Source: Lathyrus oleraceus (Eukaryota; Streptophyta; Magnoliopsida; Fabales; Fabaceae). Taken from it: a DNA stretch of 64,000 bases. Numbering within the stretch: position 1 is the first letter of the stretch; each line of letters begins with the position of its first letter. Position numbers and translations under genes: made by a program. The notes under the pieces were generated by a model that saw only the letters and a list, made by a program, of their open reading frames with translations, was not told the DNA's origin and did not search any database. Location: contig NC_066583.1 of the NCBI RefSeq assembly GCF_024323335.1, positions 15,714,665 to 15,778,664 on the forward strand, given 5' to 3'. Shown here piece after piece: positions 21,106 through 30,970 of the stretch.

Positions 21106-22291
21106 GAGACCCGCTGGACGAAAAGAATAAAATAGTCCAGGCAAAAAAGGGCTTCCCGGCGAACCAAAAAAAAATGAAAAAAGGTTCGGGCAAAAATTAG
21201 GGATAACAAAAGAGAAAAACTGTACACCCGGCAAGTCGAAAACCCCACGAGGGCGGCTTGGGCAAAAAGGGGTATCCCGGTGGACTGAAAACCCAAAAGG
21301 GAGGTCCAGGCAAAAGAGGGATTGAAACGAACAACTGCGTCTAGCATGATCGTTTGTACTGTGGATATGACACATGGATAATCCCCGACAGGGATCGGTT
21401 GGAAGCGTCTTATTCAGAAGGCAGAAAGTGTGGAGAGTCTTGAGGACATATGGGGTGTAACCGAGTTGGAACTCGATGAGATCACGGTTTGACATTGCCA
21501 TTAGAATAGATTTTCCTTTTGTGCGCAATTACCTCTTTTTAGGGATTGCTTCCTGTGAATTGCTCAGTTGTGAGCCACCTTTTTCAATAAATGCACGCTC
21601 GGTCAAATAATTTTGTTTTTGTTTTCATTACCGCTTTGATTGCAAAAACATCCGTTTATTTTGATAAAGAATATTTGCATTTTAAGACATACGGGTCCCT
21701 TCCAATGCATGCTTATAGGATTGAGAGCTTGAAATCTTGTTCGGAAGGTTGAGTGACCCAGGTGTTGAAATTTTGGCACGCCTGGGGCACATTTTTATCT
21801 AACGATCTCTTTTGCAGGTGCTGTTAAATATTTTCACTCACTTGCAGGTTGTGATGTGAAGCCTTTTGACAAAAAATCCCCGTGGAGTCCAATCAGGGAC
21901 GAGGAATGGAGGAACGGTGAAAAGACGACGGAAGAACGTGCGACGATCCTGGAGGATTAATCAAGAAGACTCTTCAAAGTCTGAAGAATTGGAAAGTTGA
22001 TACCAATTTAAGGGGTTCGATCTCCGTAGAGTACGGAGAAGTCAAGAATACAAGGTGATGAATTAGAAAAGTACAGACGAGTCTGGGAGCTCAAAAGTGG
22101 AAAGCTGACACTGTGGTTAGATAGCGAATGCCAGTGTTCGACGAGTCGACAGGTGTTCCGTATCAGATATGTCGTATCTCCCCAACAAATTCGAGATCGA
22201 TGTTTCTTAGACAGCCAGGCCTGAAGGTTGCTGTTCTCCCCAGCAGGTTCGAGGTCGGTGTTTCTTCGACAACTAGGCCTAAGGTTGTTTC
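21106..22291 (+). other. Element B 3' UTR, part left of element D
   Basis: Starts with the same ACCCGCTGGAC and GGCAAAAA repeats as element A. Around 22150-22290 it has repeated CCCCA(A/G)CA words and a GAGGTCG(A/G)TGTTTCTT repeat. There is no coding sequence. It is broken at 22291 by element D and continues at 29664. Confidence 0.75.
22287..22291 (+). repeat. Target site duplication of element D, left copy (GTTTC)
   Basis: GTTTC directly precedes TGAAGGAGAA and recurs at 29664-29668 after ACACCAACA. Confidence 0.92.
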
Positions 22292-23672
22292 TGAAGGAGA
22301 ATTGCGACCCAAAGCGCAGCGGAAATTAAAATTTCTCCTTTAGAGATCCTTACGAATGGTCATGATCAGTGATAGAATATTTACCTCTTGTGACGGTTGA
22401 AACCTTTGGTGCAGATCTCTTGTGACAATCAAAACCTTTGATGCAAATCCACGAAGCGATCACGAACGTTGAACGATGACAACGTCTCTACTCAGTCCAC
22501 ACGAACGGGTTCCTTCAATCTCAGTGCTAGCTGGTACGAATGAAGGCTTTGAGAGAGAGAGAGAGAGTGAGAGAGAAAACGAAAATAATGCAACCGCGAA
22601 TTTTTGCTTCTGCACAAGGGTTCTATTTATAAAACCACTTGTGTGGGCTTCAAGCTAAAAAGCCCACTTAAGTGTATTTTGGCCCATATCTTATAATATG
22701 CCCAAAATCACTTAAGCCCATGGTACCTTACCATATTTCGTATTCTACTCAAGTACAACGTACCTTACGATGTTCTATAATTCACTTAAGGGCACCGTAC
22801 CTTACGGTATTCCTTAGTTACTCTATCTCTCATCAATCCGTCCTTTGTGTGTGACCCTGTAGGTTTTCGTGACGTTGGCAATTATATTAAATCACGCATT
22901 TAACATAATAAACAGTGAGCGGTATCTAGCAACACATCACTGCTACCCAAGACACGAAAATGTCATGTGATCTGACAATTCCTTCTGTGATAATAATTAT
23001 GTGTATAATTACCCTTTAGCCCTTATGTCTATATTGAACACAAGGCATAGACCGTGTCATCCTTGTCCAGTTCAATATTGGGCCCATAGACATTTATCCT
23101 GTTATGCAGGATGGGCAAATTCCATCTAGGTCACTCATGTCCCTCAGCATTCTTTGTGGAGTACCCATCAACTGTCTTTATGGTTATCCAGTTACGGACA
23201 ACGTTGGATCAGCAATAAAGCACTCGACTCTACATCTAGGATCCATAGTGGTTTCAGGTCGAAGAGTGGAATACACTATTATCACCATGAGAATAACTTA
23301 TGACACTTTGCATAACTTTCTATATAGTATTCTCATAGCGGGTCAATCCGGTATAAATATTACTCCTAATATTCATACCTATGTTTAAGACTTGATAACT
23401 CTTTATCCATGATCCATGAGATGTGATCATCAGTCTACAAACATAATAGTCTTAATGCTTTAATGTTATCCCACTTCACACTAAAGCTCGACTACGGATA
23501 CTTTAGGAATAATGTCCTTATGTTTAATGTGTTCTCATGATTAAGTCACACTTAATACATTAAACGGACTATCTATTCCAGGGACTTTATTAATCAACCA
23601 TAATAAAGAGAATGCCTTTTATTATTCGATACAAGTACCAAAATATATTGGCCTCTAGGGCTTACACCAACA
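22292..23672 (-). repeat. Element D 3' LTR (minus orientation)
   Basis: 1381 bp, TGAAGGAGAATTGCGACC to CTTACACCAACA on the plus strand. It carries the minus-strand TATA box TATAAATA at 22631-22624 and a GA microsatellite at about 22551-22580. No ORF of note. Confidence 0.94.
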
Positions 23673-23863
23673 ATCTCCCACTAGCACTAGAGCCAATCAG
23701 GTATACCCCTTATGCCCATTGATCTAGTATGGTCATCATGCTTCTGCTGCGCAAGAGGCTTTGTCAGTGGGTCAGCTATATTGTCAAGTGTAGGTACTCT
23801 ACATATTCTCACACAACGTCTAAGCATGTGTTTGGATCGTCGGTGAGATCTAGGCTCCTTAGC

Positions 23864-24049
23864 TTATGCGATAGCACCATTGTTATCATAATAGAGACCA
23901 ATGGGATCCACAATGCTAGGGACTATGCCAAGTTCACTAATGAACTTTTTGATCCAAACAGCTTCCTTTGCTGCACTTGAGGCAGCAATATACTCGGCCT
24001 CGGTTGTAGATTCAGCAACTGTATCTTGCTTTGAACTTTTCAAGCTCAC
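23864..24049 (-). pseudogene. Element D RNase H remnant
   Basis: Minus-strand frame with SLKSSKQDTVAESTTEAEYIAASSAAKEAVW and YYDNNGAIA in this order, the C-terminal half of a copia RNase H including the catalytic Glu in TEAEYIA and an Asp in YYDNNGA. The first half of RNase H is gone: the sequence before it (to about 24110) still reads as the RT end (IDKVLRRFDM), so a deletion joins the two. It ends without a natural C-terminus close to the purine tract. Confidence 0.8.
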
Positions 24050-24145
24050 AGCGCCACCATTTCAGCAAAACACATAACCATTGGAATCATTCATATCAAA
24101 GCGTCTCAGCACCTTGTCTATGTACTCTGACTTAGGCCAAGCATT

Positions 24146-24430
24146 TTATGATCTATCTCTATAGATTCTGATTCCTAATATATAGGCTGCTTCACCTAGG
24201 ACCTTCATAGATAAGCATTTCCCCACCCAAGACTTTGCTTGTTGCAGGGTAGGGATATCGTTTCCAATAAGTAATATGTCATCTACATATAATACCAGGA
24301 ATACGATCATGCTCCCACTAACCTTCTTGTAGACACAAGGCTCATCTTCGTTCTTGATGAATCCATACAGTTTTACTGTTTCATCAAGGCGAAGATTCCA
24401 TGAGTAGGTCACAGGCTCATCTTGATCCAT
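24146..24430 (-). pseudogene. Element D reverse transcriptase, C-terminal part
   Basis: Contains FLVLYVDDILLIGND with the two catalytic Asp residues, preceded by YGFIKNEDEPCVYKK and followed by LGEAAYILGIRIYRD. All are typical of copia RT. The first half of RT, including the other catalytic Asp, is missing: upstream (to 24784) lies the integrase-RT linker, and the join is near 24430. Confidence 0.85.
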
Positions 24431-25365
24431 GAGTAATACATCACCTTGATCAGATATCCATATATCTCAGGTAGGTGACGTATCCTGCCTGACCTACGCT
24501 GGTCTTGTTCTACTTGAGCAGGTTGCTCTTACACAACCACTTGTGTTTCCTGCTCTAATTCCTCCATAGGTGTATCGATAATTTGTGATTCTTGAATTTC
24601 TTCAAGTTCTACTTTCCTCCCACTGATTCCTTTGGAAATAAAATCCCTCTCTAGGAAAACTCAGGTTCGAGCGACAAACATTTTGCCCTCAGAAGGATTG
24701 TAGAAATAATATCCTCTTGTTTCTTTAGGATACCCCACAAATAAGCATTTGTCAGATTTGGGCTCAAGCTTAGTTGAAACTTGTCATTTCACATAAACCT
24801 CGCAACCCCAAATCTTTATGTAAGACATATGTGGTTTCTTACCACTCCATATCTCATATGGTGTCTTCTCAACCTTTTTGGATGGAACACGGTTAAGTGT
24901 GTAAGCTGCTGTCAATAGTGCATGTCCCCAAATGGAGTTTGGAAGATCGGCGTGACTCATCATGGATCGGACCATGTCTAACAGGGTTCGATTTCTTCTC
25001 TCAGACACACCATTCCATTGGGGTGTTCCAGGAGGAGTGAGTTGGGATAGGATCCCACACTCTTTCAGATGGTCATCAAACTCTAGGCTTAAATATTCAC
25101 CACCTCGATCTGATTGAAGTGTTTTAATATTCTTACCTAGTTGGTTTTGTACTTCATTCTTGAATTCCTTGAACTTTTCAAAGGACTCTGATTTGTGTTT
25201 CATTAAATACACATAACCATATCTACTGAAATCATCAGTAAATGTGATGAAGTACTGAAAACCTCCTCTGGCTGGAATGTTCAGTGGTCCACATACATCA
25301 GTATGTATGAGGGCCAAAAGATCATTAGCTCTTTCACCTTTTCCTGTGAATGGAGATTTTGTCAT
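24431..25365 (-). pseudogene. Element D integrase and linker
   Basis: The core shows IHTDVCGPL (first Asp), LQSDRGGEYL (second Asp) and GVSERRNRTLLDMVRS (Glu), so the DDE triad is complete. The frame stops at 24784-24782 (TGA) after GCEVYVK, but the same frame continues with linker sequence (EPKSDKCLFVGYP) and meets further stops near 24660 and 24530. The N-terminal zinc finger (HHCC) is missing because a deletion fuses gag directly to the core at about 25360. Confidence 0.85.
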
Positions 25366-26057
25366 CTTCCAAGTACTTTGGGCAGTTTCTCTTCCAGTGT
25401 CCGGTCTTACCGCAATGGAAGCAGGTGCCTGCCTTTGTTATGCCTCCACTAGGCCTCAAAACAGTAACAGTGGGTCTGGGTTTGGCAACTTCCTTGCCCT
25501 TCCCTTTATCAACCTGCCTGGTGGGCCTTTTGTTCTGTCTCTTTCCATTTCCGATCATCATAATGGACTTCCCTTTTGTCTTCAGATTCTGCTCGGCAGT
25601 TCTTAACATGGCGAGTAGTTCAGGAAGAGATTTGTCCATATCAATCATATTGAAATTTAGGACAAATTGACTGAAACTGTCTGGCAACGATTGCAAGACC
25701 AAATCAGTCGCAAGTTCCTTTCCGAGGGGAAAACTCAACCTTTCAAGCTTTTCCATATACCCAATCATCTTGAGCACATGGGGACTTATAGGGGCTCCCT
25801 CAGCTAACTTGCCTTAAAAAAAGGGTTTTTGAAACTTCAAACCTCTCATGCCTTGCTTGCTCTTGATAGAGCATCTTCATGTGTTCGATCATATCGAACG
25901 CTGTCATGTTCTCATGTTGCTTTTGCAACTCTGAGTTCATGACATCCAGCATGAGACAAGCAGTTTCATTGGCATCATCGACATGCTTCTTATAAGCATC
26001 TCTTTCTGCCTTAGGTGCAGAACTAGGAGGTTCCTCTTCAGGAACAGGTGTCTCCAA
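25334..26057 (-). pseudogene. Element D gag with zinc knuckle
   Basis: The first part (26057-25800) holds the capsid-like sequence ETACLMLDVMNSELQKQ. A frameshift in a T-run near 25820 separates it from the second part (25777-25334), which ends in the CCHC knuckle CFHCGKTGHWKRNC. Two residues past the expected end (CPKYLED) the DNA passes straight into integrase sequence, so protease and the pre-integrase domain are deleted, again with a frame change. Confidence 0.85.
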
Positions 26058-28264
26058 GACATACAGCTTTCTATTATGTTTGAGGACAATCCTCAGGTTT
26101 CGGTGTCAGGTGTTTGCTGTCATGGTTATCTACATAAGGATTAAGAAAATATAAGTATCATTGACATATTTAATTAGGCCTTTAATCAAATATGCTCCCA
26201 CTATTTTACTCAAAACAAATGACCCTCATCATTTGATTCGGAAAATCCCGTTGGAAGATTTTCTAGTGGGTCGAGATCCATATTTCACTTCGTTCTAAGT
26301 CCGCGTAGGCGGATTACACAAAACTAGGTTATTTAGGTAGGAACTCCTTCCAATTGTATCTCATACAACTCTCGAAAATTTCAATTGGGTGAATAACTCC
26401 TTATTCCAATCCATCATATGGATTATTCCCAACTCTTGCTTTTAAACATATATAAGAAAATTATAATCAAGTTTGACTCATCGTTTTAGCAATTGGATAT
26501 TACAATTATCCCATCGCACCTTAACTAATACAAAACATGCACCTCGCGTAGGCGAAACCTACATATCCGATACCAGTCTTGATGAGTGCTAAAACTTGGA
26601 AAGCAAACACATATAATCTTATTATAATTTGTTTAGTTAAGTTTGACCCATTGTTTTAACAGTTGGATATTACAATTATCCCATCGCACCTTACTAATAT
26701 ATAGATCATGCACCTCGCGTAGGCGAAACCTACATTATCCATTACTAGTCTTGATGAGTGTTAAAACTTGGAAAGCATAAACTTAATATTTAATTTTGAG
26801 GGAATTGCAATTATACTGATCTCACCGGCTTGTTTATCATATAAATCGTCTCTTACATGCATCAACATACATTCACATGCATCAACATACATACACAATG
26901 AAACAGTTATGGCCCCTAGCGCAATTGTTCTCCCAAGCCAATGAGAGAACCTAAGCTAACCTAATAACGATCTAAGCTTCTCCAAGCAAGATCTTCAAGG
27001 TTGTCCTCCTTTAATATTGAATTCTTCTCCAAGCTTCTCCAAGCAAGATCTTCAAGGTTGTCCTCCTTTGATCTTGAATTCTTCTCTTTCTTCATAACAT
27101 TGTCTTCTTCTCTTTCTTCACAGTATTACATTCCAGAAGAAACTCGTTTTACATACGAGGGTTTGAGATGAGAAAAGAAGTTACATTAAGAGATCAAAAG
27201 GAGAGGCACGACACGCAGGTCGTATTTAAAAAACCCAAAACAAAATAAAGGACAACTAAGGCCATAACTGATCACCACAAGGCAATAATAATAAACACAT
27301 TATTATTATTAATTTTAATTCCTTTAATTAATTAAAACCAAATTAAATTTCGGCGACCGATCACACACACGCAGCGCCCCTGTCCAAAATTTTAATGAAC
27401 AATTCATTTGAAATGGACATTGTTTTTGCATCCACACAACTCTTGCGCAGGCACAAAACAGAGACCCCAAATTTTTGACTCTGTGAGTGTGACGACCGTC
27501 ACAGGACACGTTACGACCGTCACAGGTCAAAAACAAAAAATGCCTAGAATTCAGTGAGTGTGACGATCGTCACAAGGCATGTGACGACCGTCACGTCCTT
27601 GTTACGACCGTCATGGGCGTGTTACGACCGTCACACATCCAGTTTGTTACGCTTGTTAGGCTCGTCACACGAGCTTCACGCGGCCAAAATAACAGACTTT
27701 GAAACAGTCAACACGCTCGTCACACGAGCTTCACGCAGCCAAAATAACAAACTTTGAAACAGTCAACAGACGTGTTCCAAAAGCCCTAAATTCACAACTC
27801 TTTGACGGCACAACCCTTGCACCGTCATCAACCCTAATGCGCCAATTTCAGACCGTCAAACACACCTCGATTGTTGATTCAGTATGATTGATCAACAGGT
27901 CATTGCTTCACCATACTAATGTCGGATTCCGAAGCAAATGACCATTGATCGCTCAAAGGAAAACAATCATTTAGTGTTCGAATGAACGAAACAGAAACAG
28001 TATATCACATATACCGTATTTTGCATTAGGATTACTTATATCATATATAAGTTGATCGGTCTCAATTGCGTAACCTATGGACGATCGATGTATCGCTGCT
28101 TCACCATACTAATGTCGGATTCCGAAGCATAGTCAACATCAATCATCCAACTTATACACTCATGATGCCAAATTTAATTGCCCGTTTAATTAATTGATTC
28201 TTTCTGTCTTTTAATCATATTAATACAGAAATTAAACAGCTATCCGAGTCATGGTTTCGTAAGT
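26058..28264 (-). repeat. Element D untranslated leader with internal repeats
   Basis: There is 2.2 kb between gag and the PBS with no coding sequence. A ~165-bp unit is repeated at about 26471-26600 and 26641-26780 (shared core TTACAATTATCCCATCGCAC). A short duplication lies at 26978-27085 (CTTCTCCAAGCAAGATCTTC). A cluster of GACGACCGTCAC palindromes lies at 27487-27640, then a ~50-bp duplication at 27665-27770. CACCATACTAATGTCGGATT occurs at 27911 and again near 28102. Confidence 0.7.
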
Positions 28265-28277
28265 GGCTCTGATACCA
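28265..28277 (-). promoter_or_regulatory. Primer-binding site of element D
   Basis: Read on the minus strand it is TGGTATCAGAGCC, one base after the 5' LTR end, complementary to the 3' end of initiator tRNA-Met as in most Ty1/copia elements. Confidence 0.92.
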
Positions 28278-28278
28278 C

Positions 28279-29663
28279 TGAAGGAGAATTGCGACCCAAA
28301 GCGCAGCGGAAATTAAAATTTCTCCTTTAGAGATCCTTACGAATGGTCATGATCAGTGATAGAATATTTACCTCTTGTGACGGTTGAAACCTTTGGTGCA
28401 GATCTCTTATGACAATCAAAACCTTTGATGCAAATCCACGAAGCGATCACGAACGTTGAACGATGACAACGTCTCTACTCAGTCCACACGAACGGGTTCC
28501 TTCAATCTCAGTGCTAGCTGGTACGAATGAAGGCTTTGAGTGAGAGAGAGAGAGAGAGTGAGAGAGAAAACGAAAATAATGCAACCGCGAATTTTTGCTT
28601 CTGCACAAGGGTTCTATTTATAGAACCACTTGTGTGGGCTTCAAGCTAAAAAGCCCACTTAAGTGTATTTTGGCCCATATCTTATAATATGCCCAAAATC
28701 ACTTAAGCCCATGGTACCTTACCATATTTCGTATTCTACTCAAGTACAACGTACCTTACGATGTTCTATAATTCACTTAAGGGCACCGTACCTTACGGTA
28801 TTCCTTAGTTACTCTATCTCTCATCAATCCGTCCTTTGTGTGTGACCCTGTAGGTTTTCGTGACGTTGGCAATTATATTAAATCACGCATTTAACATAAT
28901 AAACAGTGAGCGGTATCTAGCAACACATCACTGCTACCCAAGACACGAAAATGTCATGTGATCTGACAATTCCTTCTGTGATAATAATTATGTGTATAAT
29001 TACCCTTTAGCCCTTATGTCTATATTGAACACAAGGCATAGACCGTGTCATCCTTGTCCAGTTCAATATTGGGCCCATAGACATTTATCCTGTTATGCAG
29101 GATGGGCAAATTCCATCTAGGTCACTCATGTCCCTCAGCATGCTTTGTGGAGTACCCATCAACTGTCTTTATGGTTATCCAGTTACGGACAACGTTGGAT
29201 CAGTAATAAAGCACTCGACTCTACATCTAGGATCCATAGTGGTTTCAGGTCGAAGAGTGGAATACACTATTATCACCATGAGAATAATTTATGACACTTT
29301 GCATAACTTTCTATATAGTATTCTCATAGCGGGTCAATCCGGTATAAATATTACTCCTAATATTCATACCTATGTTTAAGACTTGATAACTCTTTATCCA
29401 TGATCCATGAGATGTGATCATCAGTCTACAAACATAATAGTCTTAATGCTTTAATGTTATCCCACTTCACACTAAAGCTCGACTACGGATACTTTAGGAA
29501 TAATGTCCTTATGTTTAATGTGTTCTCATGATTAAGTCACACTTAATACATTAAACGGACTATCTATTCCAGGGACTTTATTAATCAACCATAATAAAGA
29601 GAATGCCTTTTATTATTCGATACAAGTACCAAAATGTATTGGCCTCTAGGGCTTACACCAACA
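28279..29663 (-). repeat. Element D 5' LTR (minus orientation)
   Basis: 1385 bp, nearly identical to 22292-23672. The minus-strand TATA box TATAAATA is at 28622-28615. Transcription would run leftwards from here through the leader and gag. Confidence 0.94.
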
Positions 29664-30035
29664 GTTTCCCTGGCAGGATGGAGGTTGTTATTTCCCTAGC
29701 AAGTCGAAGATTGTTGTTTTCCCCGCAGAGTGCGTCGGTAGCTATCCCCAGCGAAGTCCCCAAGCGGATCGGGTTCAGTGGAGTTCATCCCTGTTGAGGG
29801 TTGTCCTTTCCCCAGCAGCAGTGCTATTTCCCAGCAGGGTGGAGATTGGAGCGATAGCGAGTTCCTCAGCAGAGTGCCTCGAGCTTCCCAGTAGAGTCCC
29901 TTGAGGGGGATACTTGTTTATGCATCCATCATTTAGAAAAGCATAGCATATTGCATACAGAGTTGCGTAGCATTTCCATGGTTATGGAGCATTACGCTAA
30001 AAAACTCATGCATCAGCATTGCGAGCATAAGCTAG

Positions 30036-30360
30036 TCTCAAGCCGTGGTTACCGTTTGAGAATGGGTTTAGTTGGTTGGAGGATCAGCAAGACTCAAGCC
30101 GTGGTTACCGTTTGAGAGTTGGTTTCGCCGGATGGTGAAGATGTTACTCCGAGGAGTTTAGCATTATGACGCGATCAGCGCGACTCAAGCCGTGATTACC
30201 GTTTGAGGATTGGTTTTGCCGGATGGTGAAGATGTTACTCCGAGGAGTTTAGCATTATGACGCGATCAGTGCGACTCAAGCCGTGATTACCGTTTGAGGA
30301 TTGGTTTTGCCGGATGGTGAAGATGTTACTCTGAGGAGTTTAGCATCGTGATGTTGGGTC
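30036..30360 (+). repeat. 91-bp tandem repeat in element B 3' UTR
   Basis: GACTCAAGCCGTG starts copies at 30091, 30182 and 30273, an exact 91-bp period, with a partial copy from about 30036. Each unit includes GCCGGATGGTGAAGATG and GAGGAGTTTAGCAT. The last copy runs into the next array, which re-uses the GAGGAGTTTAGCAT part. Confidence 0.88.
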
Positions 30361-30670
30361 AACGGTATTCCCCAGTAGTGCGATACTGGAGGAGATTTCT
30401 GTCGCGCGAGATGGAAGTTGGAAGATGGTACTCTGAGGAGTTTAGCATCGTGACGTTGGGTCAATGGTATTCCCCAGTAGTGCGATATTGGAGGAAGAAT
30501 TTCTGTCGTGCGAGATAGAAGTTGGAAGGTGTCACTCCGAGGAGTTTAGCATCGTGACGTTGGGTCAATGGTATTCCCCAGTAGTGCGATATTGGAGGAA
30601 GAATTTCTTTCGTGCGAGATGGAAGTTGGAAGGTGTTACTCTGAGGAGTTTAGCATCGTGATTTTGGATC
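30330..30670 (+). repeat. About 104-bp tandem repeat in element B 3' UTR
   Basis: GAGGAGTTTAGCATCGTGA recurs at about 30333, 30435, 30539 and 30643 (spacing 102-104 bp). Units include GGGTCAATGGTATTCCCCAG and GTGCGAGAT(A/G)GAAGTTGGA. Confidence 0.87.
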
Positions 30671-30769
30671 AACAACATTCCCCAGTTAGTCCCCGACAAG
30701 CTTCTGCCTTGTTTTGACATATGTAGATGTCATCCCTGCGATACCAGTAAGTGTCGTGTCGATCCCTGT

Positions 30770-30970
30770 AATGTCTGGTCGAGTATCTTTTCTTTGGTGT
30801 CAGTAAACATCATTGTTCGATGTCAGTAAACGTCGAGTTCCTTCCCAGTCATTGGTAAATGAATGGTCGAGTATCCTTTCTTTGGTGTTAGTAAACATCA
30901 TTGTTCGATGTCAGTAAACGTCGAGTTCCTTCCCAGTCATTGGTAAATGTCTGGTCGAATATCCTCTGAT
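30770..30970 (+). repeat. About 94-bp repeat, two copies, in element B 3' UTR
   Basis: The block containing GTCAGTAAACGTCGAGTTCC and CCCAGTCATTGGTAAATG occurs at about 30780-30870 and again at 30874-30965. Confidence 0.8.

Larger units (their letters stand above)
22292..29663 (-). mobile_element. Element D: Ty1/copia retrotransposon in minus orientation, internally deleted
   Basis: It is 7372 bp with 1.38-kb LTRs at 22292-23672 and 28279-29663 and GTTTC duplications. Read on the minus strand, the primer-binding site TGGTATCAGAGCC (28277-28265) follows the 5' LTR and a GTGGGAGAT tract precedes the 3' LTR. The coding order gag, integrase, RT, RNase H is copia type. I count about six substitutions between the LTRs plus a GA-repeat length change, so the insertion is very young. 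Protease, most of RT and part of RNase H are missing, so it was probably moved by a helper. Confidence 0.95.

Noticed and set aside
23104..23388. 94-codon frame repeated in both D LTRs (23104 and 29095)
   Set aside because: LTR sequence, opposite in strand to the element; no domain.
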